A stretch of 64,000 bases of DNA from Neokomagataea thailandica NBRC 106555 (GTDB lineage Bacteria; Pseudomonadota; Alphaproteobacteria; Acetobacterales; Acetobacteraceae), in assembly GCF_001598495.1 (NCBI RefSeq), contig NZ_BCZB01000015.1, positions 20,304 through 84,303 of the forward strand, written 5' to 3'. The notes under the pieces were generated by a model. The model saw only the letters and a list, made by a program, of their open reading frames with translations. It searched no databases and was not told the origin of the DNA. The position numbers and the translations under genes were made by a program. Positions 26,832-35,027 of this stretch are shown here, in pieces; the first letter of the stretch is position 1; every line of letters begins with the position of its first letter.

Positions 26832-27815
26832 GTGAAGGTGTTGTTTCTCAGTGTGTGCATCATGGTGGAACTGGTGTGCGGTTTGATGTGCGGTACGGCG
26901 CGTTTGACGCCTATTCAAGTGTGGCATGCTCTTGAGCAAGGGCCACAGGGTCATGATGTGATAGAGCGGATTATATGGTTTGCTCGCTTGCCGCGTTGTC
27001 TTTTAGCCTTAGTGGCGGGGGCTTGTTTTGCGCAGGGTGGAGCCGTGCTGCAAATTGTGACGCGTAATGCGTTGGCGGACCCTTATTTATTTGGGTTATC
27101 GTCAGGGGCTGCGGCAGGTGCTGTTGCAGTTATTGTTTTTTTTGACAATTTTGCAGGGATATGGACGCCATTTTTGGGAGCGGGTTTAGGGGCGGTCCTC
27201 GCGACCTGTTTGTTCGGCGCATTATTATTGGGGCCGAAAGGAGTGCAGAAGAAAAGTAATTTGATTTTAGGCGGATTAGCAATTTCTTTTTTATTTTCGT
27301 CCCTGACGAATATCTTGATTTTCTTTGGTGACCGTAATACGGCGCAGTCTGTATTGTTTTGGACAATGGGAAGTTTTGCATCCGCTCAGTGGTCATTTAT
27401 TCCATTATCTGCGGTTGGGTTTCTTTTGTTATTATTGTTTCGGTTGTTTTATAATAAATCATTACATGCTTTTTTGGCGGGAGAAGATACAGCGCGCTCT
27501 TTAGGCGTTGATGTGCAGGCACTGCGTAGAAGGGCTATTTTTTGCTGTGCGATTGGGTGTGGTTTGAATGTTTGCGTGTGTGGACCCGTGCCCTTTGTTG
27601 GGCTGGTTGTGCCGCATCTGGTACGTTTTTTTCAGCCCCGAATGGAAGGGGGAGTTGTTTATATCGCTGCATTCGGGGGGCTTTTAACTCTGGCGGCGGA
27701 TATTGTCAGTCGTTCTATCTTACCTGCGCAAGAGCTACCTGTTGGGGTGCTGATTTCTGCATTAGGCAGTGTGTTTCTCATGGTTGTTTTGAAAAAACGT
27801 CACTCTCTTTTCTAG
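26832..27815 (+). CDS. FecCD/BtuC-family ABC permease
   Basis: Inner-membrane permease of 327 residues with about nine to ten helices. Family landmarks include RLPRCLLALVAGACFAQGGAVLQ near residue 54, NALADPYLFGLSSGAAAGA near 77, the ATPase-contacting region ARSLGVDVQALRRRA near 224, and GPVPFVGLVVPHLVRF near 250. It completes a single-permease importer with the ATPase and binding protein. The GTG start follows the binding-protein stop by nine bases with GGCAGG upstream. A strong hairpin follows the stop. Confidence 0.92.
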   Translation: MKVLFLSVCIMVELVCGLMCGTARLTPIQVWHALEQGPQGHDVIERIIWFARLPRCLLALVAGACFAQGGAVLQIVTRNALADPYLFGLSSGAAAGAVAVIVFFDNFAGIWTPFLGAGLGAVLATCLFGALLLGPKGVQKKSNLILGGLAISFLFSSLTNILIFFGDRNTAQSVLFWTMGSFASAQWSFIPLSAVGFLLLLLFRLFYNKSLHAFLAGEDTARSLGVDVQALRRRAIFCCAIGCGLNVCVCGPVPFVGLVVPHLVRFFQPRMEGGVVYIAAFGGLLTLAADIVSRSILPAQELPVGVLISALGSVFLMVVLKKRHSLF

Positions 27816-27821
27816 GGAGAG

Positions 27822-27859
27822 CGCACTTCCTGTACATGTAATTCTGCACAGGAAGTGCG
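27822..27859. terminator. Hairpin terminator after the B12-type uptake operon
   Basis: Perfect 12-base arms CGCACTTCCTGT/ACAGGAAGTGCG around a 14-base loop, six bases after the permease stop and six before the convergent gene's stop. It probably serves both strands. Confidence 0.8.
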
Positions 27860-27865
27860 TTGTTG

Positions 27866-28639
27866 TTAGATTTTTCGTGGCAGTGTCAGGAGAGGCTCGA
27901 ACGCAAACATATCTGTAAAACGGCAATAGAGCGGGGCTGGAAGGTCAATATATGCACAGCGTGCCGCCAAACGATTACGCCATTGTTGACATGCTGCCTG
28001 AAAGGTTTGAGCGACGTCATCGGGCATAGGGCGGAATGCATAGCCAAAGGTAATGTGAAAGCGGAAGGTATCTAGATTGGGTGTCATGAGGCCCGTTGCA
28101 CGGGCGATGTCATGACGCAACTGGTAAAGGGTGGCGCGTTCTGCGGGATCTGCTGGGAGGAGGGGGATGATGGTGAGGCCTTTTGTCTCAGCCGTATCAA
28201 CGCGCATACGAATAGGGGTCGGGTATGTGAACCGTTGAGTGCGCAGGCGGTCCAATAAGGTTTGAGTAATCTCGGTCATGGGGGTGTCGAGAGACGTACC
28301 GGTAGGCCATAGATGGGCGGCGCGTCTTTGTGGGTCAGCGCAGCCGTAGATGGTCATATGATAGCTGGAGGGCGGTGTTGCCGCGACATAGTCTCGAAAA
28401 TCGCGCGTGACTTCGGCGTTAATGTTGAGCATCTCTTGAAAGGCGGGGCTATTAAAGGGGAGAGGACAAATTATGGTGTCTCCGACCCAAGGTAAGACAT
28501 TACCGGTGTTACTGAACTTTCCTTCCGTATTGATGGGTGAGCTTTTTGCATGTGAATATGTGGAAAGAAGAGGGACACTACAGGCTGCGCCAAGTGTGGA
28601 TATCATAGTACGGCGTTTTATAGATTTAGGGTGTGTCAT
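27866..28639 (-). CDS. DUF1868-type 2H-phosphoesterase-like exported protein
   Basis: A protein of 257 residues with a twin-arginine-like leader (KRRTMISTLGAACSVPLL) and a likely cleavage after SHA near residue 31. The body carries two HxT motifs, YHMTIYGCAD near residue 93 and FHITFGYAF near 213, the paired histidines of the 2H phosphoesterase superfamily; the surrounding text resembles DUF1868. Relatives cleave cyclic phosphodiesters or are uncharacterised. It probably works in the periplasm after Tat export. It stands alone, convergent with the uptake operon. Confidence 0.8.
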   Translation of the reverse strand: MTHPKSIKRRTMISTLGAACSVPLLSTYSHAKSSPINTEGKFSNTGNVLPWVGDTIICPLPFNSPAFQEMLNINAEVTRDFRDYVAATPPSSYHMTIYGCADPQRRAAHLWPTGTSLDTPMTEITQTLLDRLRTQRFTYPTPIRMRVDTAETKGLTIIPLLPADPAERATLYQLRHDIARATGLMTPNLDTFRFHITFGYAFRPMPDDVAQTFQAACQQWRNRLAARCAYIDLPAPLYCRFTDMFAFEPLLTLPRKI

Positions 28640-28800
28640 ATAGAATGTCTTTCACGATATGATGTATTTTTGACCATAAATGAGTCTAATGTTATATTTT
28701 TCTATTATGTATGAATTATTGAAGAAATTTTTTATAGTTTACTTCTATTGTAAGCGTAGGCATTGCACTGTCGAGATGTGTTGTGAAAGCGCGTTAAACG

Positions 28801-28835
28801 CCCTTGATGCTGGGTAATAGGCATCAAGGGTTTTT
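28801..28835. terminator. Hairpin terminator downstream of the EamA gene
   Basis: Perfect 10-base arms CCCTTGATGC/GCATCAAGGG around a 10-base loop, with TTTTT on the forward strand. It is just past the stop of the reverse-strand EamA gene, so it most likely ends that unit. Confidence 0.75.
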
Positions 28836-28846
28836 ATCAAAAGTTT

Positions 28847-29743
28847 TTATGCTTTCTTAGCGTTGGACAAGTAAAATCCAATGCCGACGAGTGCAAAGCC
28901 ACCAAGCTCAATGGCTTCAATGCGTTCGTTCAGCAAAAGCGTAGCAAATAATGTGCCGAAGACCGGCATGAGGTAAAAGAAAATACTCGCTTTGGCGGAC
29001 CCGATAAGCTGTACGCCGCGATTGAATAGAAAAAAAGCGAGGAGAGAGGGGCCGATTGCTAAGTAGGTGATGGCACCGATATTGGGCAAAGTGAGGTGCG
29101 GGATGCCTGAAGTTGTAAAAATCTCAAGCGGTAACAGGAGTATGGTTGCGCAGAGAAATGTGACGAATAAAAAGCTGCTGGGGTGCAGTTGCGGCTTGCA
29201 GCGAAGGAGCGCGGCATATGAAGACTGACACAGCATGGCGAGGCCGGCGAGGATGGTGCCCGTATTCAGTGTGCTGCCGGTTGTACCGGGTTTTCCGAGG
29301 ATAACGCATAAAACGCCAGCCGCTGCAAAGGCCATTGCAATGAGTTGGCGGAGTGTTGGGCGTTCGCCAAATAATAAAAGGCCAAATCCGAGAATGCTGA
29401 TGGGCATAGCGGATTGGATGAGTAGGGCAGAGGTGGCTGTTGTGTGGCGCACGGCAAAATAGGCCAGCGTATTACTGCCTGCAATGCCCAGTATTGAGAG
29501 TAATAATAAAATAGGCAGGCTTTTACGGATTGTGGGGAAATCTTTTTTGAGATGGGGTAGGGCAAAGGGGGTGACGAGAATTGTTGCCAAAACCCAACGT
29601 AAAAAAGAGAGGGTAATCGGTGTCAGGGACGCGGGGATAGCGCGTCCGAGAACAAAATTACTGGCCCAAAAGCAGGTGGCCAGTGTGAGGAGGAGATACG
29701 GTGTATTCCAGAGGCTCAACCGAGAGGATGCTGATGTGCTCAT
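28847..29743 (-). CDS. DMT-superfamily (EamA) transporter
   Basis: An inner-membrane protein of 298 residues with ten hydrophobic segments and two EamA repeats. The first opens with YLLLTLATCFWASNFVLGRA near residue 12; the second has the typical ATLLLNERIEAIELGGFALVGIGFYL end. Its start overlaps the aminotransferase stop by four bases, so it is co-translated with an aromatic/aspartate-type aminotransferase and lies opposite an Lrp-type regulator. This suggests export of an amino acid or keto acid, by inference. Confidence 0.9.
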   Translation of the reverse strand: MSTSASSRLSLWNTPYLLLTLATCFWASNFVLGRAIPASLTPITLSFLRWVLATILVTPFALPHLKKDFPTIRKSLPILLLLSILGIAGSNTLAYFAVRHTTATSALLIQSAMPISILGFGLLLFGERPTLRQLIAMAFAAAGVLCVILGKPGTTGSTLNTGTILAGLAMLCQSSYAALLRCKPQLHPSSFLFVTFLCATILLLPLEIFTTSGIPHLTLPNIGAITYLAIGPSLLAFFLFNRGVQLIGSAKASIFFYLMPVFGTLFATLLLNERIEAIELGGFALVGIGFYLSNAKKA

Positions 29744-30930
29744 GCGATGTTCTGCTTCATGAGAGCGTGTAGAGCGGAACCAAAGCGTTGAATATCTCCT
29801 TCGCCAAAGCCTGCGATATTAATGCGCCCCGTATGTGCCATGTAAATGGCGTAATGCTCACGCAGCCATGTGACTTGAGAGGGGGTGAGTGGAAGGGTGG
29901 CGAACATACCCTTGCCGTGGGCAATGGGGGCCAGATTAAGGGATCCGATAGTGCCGAGATGTGCCAGTTCGTGTCGTAAAGACAAAATGCGTTGGCGCAT
30001 GGTTTCGAGTTCTTCGCGCCATACTGTGTGCAATGCGGCATTTGTTAAAATCAAACGAACTACAGCCGCGCCGTGGTCAGGTGGCATAGACCAATTGGTG
30101 CGCGCAAGGTGCAGTAAGTTCGATAAGGTGCAGTGGAGGCTTTCTGCATCAGGTGCGCTGACATAAAGTGCGCCAGTTCGCTCACGGTAGAGGCCAAAGT
30201 TCTTATCGCATGAATAAGCGAGGAGACCGTAAGGCACAGCAGAAAGAATGGTGCGTGCGCCAAGGTTATCTTTCTCCCAGCCATCACCAAGGCCTTGATA
30301 GGCAATATCAATGAGAGGGAGGAGTTGGCGGCTGGCGATAATGTCAGCAATGACGCGCCAGTCTTGTTTCGTTGGGTCAATGCCGAGAGGGTTCTGGCAG
30401 CAGCCGTGGAGAAGAACGGCATCTCCTGCTTCTGCGGCGTTTAAAGTCTCTGAAAAACCTTTGAGGTCAAAGCTTTGCGTTTTTAGGTCGAAGCATGGTG
30501 TCGTAATGACGGACAGGCCGACTTCTTGAAAAATAGCGAGGTGGTTGGCCCATGTTGGGCTCGCCACGATAATGCGCTTTACACCACTGCGGACCAGAAG
30601 TTCTCCGGCAAGGCGCAGTGCGCCGGTGCCGCCGGGGGTTTGCAAACCATCAATAGCGCGATGCGTTTGAATCTCTCCGAAGAGGTGTTCTGCAATGGCT
30701 GTTACAAAGCCTTTATCGCCTTCTGGGCCGAGGTAGGATTTGCTGTCTTGTGTTGTGAGGAGCTGTTCTTCGGCTTGTTTGACGGCTGCCATAATAGGGG
30801 TTGCGCCACGTTCATCCCGAAAGACACCGACGCCAAGATCAATTTTTTCCTCTCTCGGGTCGGCAGCATAGGACTTAATAAGGGCGAGAAGAGGGTCGTT
30901 TGGCTGTGGGGTTAGTGTTGAAAAGGGCAT
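29740..30930 (-). CDS. Aspartate/aromatic amino acid aminotransferase (class I)
   Basis: A PLP enzyme of about 396 residues that moves amino groups between aspartate or aromatic amino acids and 2-oxoglutarate. Family features: the opening KIDLGVGVFRDERGATPIM, YLGPEGDKGF, GGTGALRLAGELL, the HGCCQNPLGIDPT loop near residue 180, and the Schiff-base lysine in YSCDKNFGLYRERTG near 244. The usual motif is SFSKNFGLY; the Asp before the Lys is unusual but the lysine is present. I chose the ATG at 30930 with GGAG six bases ahead. It is divergent from the Lrp-type gene, which probably regulates it. Confidence 0.9.
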   Translation of the reverse strand: MPFSTLTPQPNDPLLALIKSYAADPREEKIDLGVGVFRDERGATPIMAAVKQAEEQLLTTQDSKSYLGPEGDKGFVTAIAEHLFGEIQTHRAIDGLQTPGGTGALRLAGELLVRSGVKRIIVASPTWANHLAIFQEVGLSVITTPCFDLKTQSFDLKGFSETLNAAEAGDAVLLHGCCQNPLGIDPTKQDWRVIADIIASRQLLPLIDIAYQGLGDGWEKDNLGARTILSAVPYGLLAYSCDKNFGLYRERTGALYVSAPDAESLHCTLSNLLHLARTNWSMPPDHGAAVVRLILTNAALHTVWREELETMRQRILSLRHELAHLGTIGSLNLAPIAHGKGMFATLPLTPSQVTWLREHYAIYMAHTGRINIAGFGEGDIQRFGSALHALMKQNIA

Positions 30931-31075
30931 GCTCACTCCAGCAAAATAGAGATGGAATAATAATGTTTATTTTGTGCAATGTCCGTGTTTTTTGGGATGT
31001 TTTATGTGTCCTGACGCACGATTTGTGCGATATATATCGCCGCCGTGATGTTTTTATGTGTGGTGAGGGGCTGTG

Positions 31076-31543
31076 ATGCTGGATCGTTTTGATGTGCTTA
31101 TTTTGGAAATTTGGCAGAAATGGGGAGATATTGGCCCCCAAGGGATGAGTGAAAAAGTACATCTATCGGCTTCGCAGTGTTCCCGGCGTATGCAGCGTTT
31201 ACGGTCGGAAGGGTATGTGCAGCACATTGCGGCTGTGTTGGACGCCGCAAAAATAGGTATTGGGGTGCATGCTTATATTTTATTGACACTCCATTCGCAT
31301 AGTGCGGAGTGTCTGGAGCAATTTCGTCAAAAAATTATGGATATGGATGAGGTATCGGAATGTCAGACATTAACAGGTATTTCAGATGTAATTTTAAAAG
31401 TTTCTACTTATGATTTGAATAGTTTTAATCATTTTTTGAATCATGAACTTTTGTCACTGCCTGAAGTGTCAACAGCACACTCCAATATAGTTTTAAGTAA
31501 TATAAAAAGCAGTACAAATTTTACTTTAAAATACTCAAATTAG
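31076..31543 (+). CDS. Lrp/AsnC-family transcriptional regulator
   Basis: A protein of 155 residues: an N-terminal winged helix-turn-helix (DRFDVLILEIWQKWGDIGPQ, then the recognition helix SASQCSRRMQRLRSEGYVQ) and a C-terminal RAM/AsnC ligand domain (VHAYILLTLHSHSAECLEQF, SECQTLTGISDVILKV). Such regulators sense amino acids. The ATG at 31076 has GAGGGG upstream. The 145 bases to the divergent aminotransferase hold the likely operator. A classic arrangement would be control of the aminotransferase-exporter pair. Confidence 0.92.
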   Translation: MLDRFDVLILEIWQKWGDIGPQGMSEKVHLSASQCSRRMQRLRSEGYVQHIAAVLDAAKIGIGVHAYILLTLHSHSAECLEQFRQKIMDMDEVSECQTLTGISDVILKVSTYDLNSFNHFLNHELLSLPEVSTAHSNIVLSNIKSSTNFTLKYSN

Positions 31544-31545
31544 TT

Positions 31546-31568
31546 TTGTAATTGATAATCACTTACAA
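31546..31568 (+). promoter_or_regulatory. Candidate iron-type operator upstream of bfr
   Basis: TTGTAA and TTACAA flank TTGATAATCAC, giving a palindrome with a GATAAT core like a Fur box, about 75 bases before the bacterioferritin start. Low confidence, from appearance only. Confidence 0.3.
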
Positions 31569-31640
31569 GTAATTGCAAAAAATAGTGTTTTGATACTTGT
31601 CGGGGGTGTGTTATCGAGATGTTAGAAATGGAGAGAGAGA

Positions 31641-32129
31641 ATGACAGTTAAAGACCAAAAAGTTGTTGATTTTCTGAACACGCAGTTAACGAATGAGTTG
31701 ACGGCGATTAATCAATATTTTCTGCATGCCCGCACGTTGCGCCACTGGGGTGTGACGCATCTCGCGAAGAAAGAATATGATGAATCTATCGAAGAGATGC
31801 GTCATGCAGATTGGTTGATTGAACGCATTTTATTCCTGGGCGGTTTGCCGAATGTGCAGCGTTTGAACCAGATTTTGATTGGTGAGAGCGTCGAAGAAGT
31901 ATTGAAATGTGATCTTCAACTTGAGAAAAAAGCTCTGGAAGATCTGCGTGATGGTATCGCTTATTGTGAAAGCGTCCGTGATTATGTGTCACGTGACCTG
32001 ATGCTGAAGATCCTCATTAACGAGGAAGAGCATGAGGATTACATCGATCGCCAGTTCGACCTGATCAAACAAGTTGGCATTGAGCGTTACATTCAAACCA
32101 ATTCTGCACCGGCCACAGAGCAAGAATAA
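31641..32129 (+). CDS. bfr: Bacterioferritin
   Basis: Forms a 24-subunit shell that oxidises and stores iron. The protein of 162 residues is a four-helix bundle with the ferroxidase ligands Glu19 (TNELTAINQYF), Glu52 and His55 (SIEEMRHADWL), a further Glu near 95 and the late EEHEDYID pair near 128-131. Met53 matches the haem ligand at subunit interfaces, so it should be haem-binding. The closing segment QVGIERYIQ is typical. The partner ferredoxin gene bfd is convergent just downstream, sharing a terminator, which is a common iron-storage and release pairing. Confidence 0.96.
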   Translation: MTVKDQKVVDFLNTQLTNELTAINQYFLHARTLRHWGVTHLAKKEYDESIEEMRHADWLIERILFLGGLPNVQRLNQILIGESVEEVLKCDLQLEKKALEDLRDGIAYCESVRDYVSRDLMLKILINEEEHEDYIDRQFDLIKQVGIERYIQTNSAPATEQE

Positions 32130-32156
32130 GCGTGTTCATCGCGTTATTCAGTTGAG

Positions 32157-32183
32157 AAAGCGGGCTTCTAGCCCGCTTTTTTT
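32157..32183 (+). terminator. Intrinsic terminator of bfr (overlaps bfd 3' end)
   Basis: AAAGCGGGCT pairs with AGCCCGCTTT around TCT, followed by a T-run: a strong Rho-independent terminator. Its right half lies in the last codons of the convergent bfd gene. Confidence 0.92.
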
Positions 32184-32404
32184 ATGGCTGGCGGTGCGGC
32201 TTTAGCAATTAGGCTGGGGGCTAAAGGGAACGCATTGTGTTTTTGAAGCGCTTCCTTGAGAAGGCATATCATACCCGGTACGCAGTTCCCGCACTGTGCG
32301 CGGCATTTGCGAGCGGTATAAACTTCAGAAGGGCGTGAAGCCCCTGACTGAATCGCAGCTTCAACATCGAGGTGGGAGAGAGCGTTACATGAACAGACAA
32401 TCAT
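32168..32404 (-). CDS. bfd: Bacterioferritin-associated ferredoxin
   Basis: A [2Fe-2S] protein that passes electrons to bacterioferritin to release stored iron. I start it at the ATG at 32404 (MIVCSCNALS), giving 78 residues. The cluster cysteines are Cys4 and Cys6 in VCSCNALS, plus the pair in CRAQCGNCVPGM near residues 34-40. The tail after LKEALQKH is Ala/Pro-rich and longer than in E. coli. The open frame extends 24 residues upstream but lacks similarity there. A large inverted repeat upstream resembles an iron operator, consistent with induction under iron shortage. Confidence 0.9.
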   Translation of the reverse strand: MIVCSCNALSHLDVEAAIQSGASRPSEVYTARKCRAQCGNCVPGMICLLKEALQKHNAFPLAPSLIAKAAPPAIKKAG

Positions 32405-32426
32405 AACTGCCTGTAATCCTTTGGTG

Positions 32427-32470
32427 TTGCGAATGAGTATCACTCTATAATTTATGAGAGTCATTCGCAA
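32427..32470 (-). promoter_or_regulatory. Inverted repeat, candidate Fur-type operator of bfd
   Basis: TTGCGAATGA at 32427 and TCATTCGCAA at 32461 are perfect 10-base arms 24 bases apart. Internal GAGTATCACTC and ATGAGAGTCAT look like two Fur-like half-site pairs. It sits 20-65 bases before the bfd start, where a repressor would block transcription. Confidence 0.5.
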
Positions 32471-32606
32471 ACACAAACTTGCTATGGTTTATAATTTAAT
32501 TTTTCACCTCATTTTTCCATGTGAATTCAGGGTGTTGAATTGCTGCTTCTTCCAAAAGGTCTTATGCCTCCACGCTTTCTTGTGTAGTTTTAAGGGGGGG
32601 GGGAGT

Positions 32607-33488
32607 GTGGCAGTCATACGGTGGTGGTTGGTTGCGGTAGGGTGTTGTTTCGGGTGGCCTGGTTCTTCGGATGCGGCGTCATGCACGCAGTTTTTTGCCG
32701 GGGGGCGTCCGCCTGTTTTGCTGTTTGGCGGCATGTTCCATGATGGTGTGGTGCTGTGTAACGATGATTATGCTGTGCAGGTATCACCTCTGACGAAGGG
32801 GCCTTTATGGTCGGCCGAGGACCTGACGGAAGAGAATGTTCAAATTGCACGCCAGACTGCGCGCTTGAATGATTTTCGGGCAGATGATCGCTTGACGGCC
32901 TCTCAGCAGGCGGGGTTGCTTGATTACCGTGATGCGGGGTTTGATCGTGGGCATATGACGCCTAGTGGAGACGAGCCCGGAAGTGCAGCACAATCTCAGT
33001 CTTTTTTGCTGTCGAATATCGTGCCGCAAACGGCTGAACTCAACCGAGGAGCGTGGGAAGGGGTTGAAAGTGCTGTGCGGGGCTGGGCAGAGCAAGAGGG
33101 AGAACTCTTTATCGTGACTGGGCCGGGTTATAATCCTGACCATCTGCCCGTAACGATTGGCCCGGGCCATATCCCCGTGCCGGACGTGACGTGGAAGGCG
33201 GTTTATGATCCGTCTGGCCCCGGAACCGGTGCGTATGTCTGCACCAACACCACGGCCCCACACTGCAAGATCACGTCTGTAGCGCTATTGACGGCGCTGG
33301 TCGGTATTGACCCTTTTCCAGCTTTGTCGCCGAGCCTTAAGGCAACGGTTTTCTCTATGCCGCCGATCCGCCAGAGCCCTGTGGCGATGGTTCATCGGTC
33401 GGGTCGTCATAAATTGTTAAAAGAATGGGGAACGAGGACGGCACAGAAGGCTTTGAAATCACTCTTGCGCGCTTTGGTGCCGCGCTAG
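32607..33488 (+). CDS. Secreted DNA/RNA non-specific endonuclease (NUC1 type)
   Basis: A protein of 293 residues with a signal peptide (VIRWWLVAVGCCFGWPG, cleavage near SDAAS). The beta-beta-alpha metal nuclease motif DRGHMTPSGD is near residue 113, with the general-base histidine, and the metal-binding Asn lies in QTAELNRGAWEGVE near 147. It should degrade DNA and RNA outside the cytoplasm, for nutrient use or defence. I chose the GTG at 32607 because the signal peptide starts there; the open frame upstream to 32454 lacks coding character. A run of ten guanines at 32594-32603 directly precedes the start and probably serves as the Shine-Dalgarno sequence. No inhibitor gene is adjacent. Confidence 0.9.
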   Translation: MAVIRWWLVAVGCCFGWPGSSDAASCTQFFAGGRPPVLLFGGMFHDGVVLCNDDYAVQVSPLTKGPLWSAEDLTEENVQIARQTARLNDFRADDRLTASQQAGLLDYRDAGFDRGHMTPSGDEPGSAAQSQSFLLSNIVPQTAELNRGAWEGVESAVRGWAEQEGELFIVTGPGYNPDHLPVTIGPGHIPVPDVTWKAVYDPSGPGTGAYVCTNTTAPHCKITSVALLTALVGIDPFPALSPSLKATVFSMPPIRQSPVAMVHRSGRHKLLKEWGTRTAQKALKSLLRALVPR

Positions 33489-33563
33489 GTGAGTGGTGAA
33501 GCTTGTAGGAAGGAATAGGATGCTTCGTGAAGATGAGTTTCGTTGAAGGAAACGCTATCTTTT

Positions 33564-34553
33564 TTAGGTATGTTGATAACCGTTGGGGTGGTTCACACGC
33601 CAGCGTAAGGCTGTTTCTACAATCGTATCAATGTCACTATAGTGTGGGTTCCAGTTGGTTTCGCGGCGAATGCGGGAAGAATCCGCGACGAGAACGCTTG
33701 GGTCCCCCTCGCGGCGTGCTGCCCATTCCCATGGCACGTTGCGCCCGGAAACGCGTGAGACGCTTTGAATAACCTCTAAGTTACTAAAGCCTGTGCCATT
33801 ACCGAGGTTGTACGTCACAGAGCGCTCATTGAGCTGATCCATGACGCGGATATGGGCATCCGCAAGATCTGTAACGTGAATATAGTCACGGATGCAGGTG
33901 CCGTCTGGTGTGGGGTAATCATGGCCGAAGAGCTTTAACGCGGGGCGGCGGCCTAGCATGGCATCAATTGTCAGTGGGATAAGATGTGTCTCGGGGCGGT
34001 GGTCCTCACCAAGGCGGCCTGTGAGGTCCGCGCCGGCCGCATTGAAGTAGCGCAGGCAGGCATGGCGCATGCCGTGAATGCGGTCGGCCCAAAGAAGGGT
34101 GCGCTCAATGAAAAACTTGCTCTCGCCGTAGGGTGATCCGGGGTCAATGAGTGCATCATCTGCGATTGGCGGAGGGCGGTCTGCGCCGCCAAAGAGAGCG
34201 GCGGTCGATGAAAATACGAATCGTTTGACGCCGTATTTGGTGCACGCATTGATCAAATTTAGTGAGGTGAGCGTATTGTGGTGTAGATAGTGGTACGGTT
34301 CCACCATGGATGCGCCCACGAGGCAGAGAGCCGCGAAATGCAGCACGCCATCCCATGTCCCTTGCGATAAGACGCGCTCTACTGCTGTAGCATCAAGCAG
34401 ATCAACCTGCTCAAACCGTGCCCCAGGGGGCACGGCAGCGCGGTGCCCTGTGCTGAGATTATCAAGGACGACAACCTCATGGCCAGAGTCGAGTAGGGTT
34501 AGCGCGACATGGCTCCCTATAAACCCGGCGCCGCCTGTCACAAGATAACGCAT
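33564..34553 (-). CDS. galE: UDP-glucose 4-epimerase
   Basis: Interconverts UDP-glucose and UDP-galactose for polysaccharide and galactose metabolism. The protein of 329 residues is an extended SDR: NAD loop TGGAGFIGSH at residues 6-15, VVLDNLSTGH near 30, the catalytic FSSTAALFG near 122 and YGESK near 147 (Tyr and Lys). Substrate-side CIRDYIHVTDLADAHI is near 215. All catalytic residues are present. It stands alone, convergent with the nuclease gene. Confidence 0.95.
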   Translation of the reverse strand: MRYLVTGGAGFIGSHVALTLLDSGHEVVVLDNLSTGHRAAVPPGARFEQVDLLDATAVERVLSQGTWDGVLHFAALCLVGASMVEPYHYLHHNTLTSLNLINACTKYGVKRFVFSSTAALFGGADRPPPIADDALIDPGSPYGESKFFIERTLLWADRIHGMRHACLRYFNAAGADLTGRLGEDHRPETHLIPLTIDAMLGRRPALKLFGHDYPTPDGTCIRDYIHVTDLADAHIRVMDQLNERSVTYNLGNGTGFSNLEVIQSVSRVSGRNVPWEWAARREGDPSVLVADSSRIRRETNWNPHYSDIDTIVETALRWRVNHPNGYQHT

Positions 34554-35027
34554 GTTGGAGAACTCTCTATCGTATTATGGGCGTGCGTAGATTGGCTGGC
34601 GGTGTGTAGGCACTGTCTTGGGAGAATGTTTTGCCTCGGTTCATGTAGCGAGCAAAGCGCGCCGAGTTGCGGCAGGTCACTCCAAGCATGCTTATGAACG
34701 ATAGCTGGGCTGTAGTGGAGAATTGTGACACGAGTTTTGTCAGCGCGTGAGGTGCAGGCGTTCATCAATCACAAGGATGTCGTGCTCCGCTTTGGCTGGA
34801 TGATACCAAAGCCAATAATACAGAGCGTCATCCGTGTCCTTTATCGTCATAGTGTACCAACACTGTACGCACTCTGCCGCGTGGTGCGTGTATCAGCGCC
34901 ATTTCTCGCGCGGACATTAAGTTGCTCAGCCTGTCTTGTAAAGACGGACGAGACGTCGCTCTTTTTTGGAATGTGCTATCGTTCTGCGGTGGCAGGTATC
35001 GTTAAGAATAAGGTGAGGGTAGGCTTT
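34554..35027. other. Intergenic region of 474 bases
   Basis: Lies between galE (reverse) and a small secreted-protein gene (forward), so it holds both promoters. An open frame continues upstream of 35028 to 34725, but its composition is not protein-like and a better start with Shine-Dalgarno exists at 35028. A weak hairpin TTGGCT/AGCCAA is seen near 34790-34815. No RNA gene or mobile element recognised. Confidence 0.5.

Noticed and set aside
34725..35027. N-terminal extension of the small exported protein
   Set aside because: The extended part has no protein-like pattern; a start with a good ribosome site and signal peptide lies at 35028.
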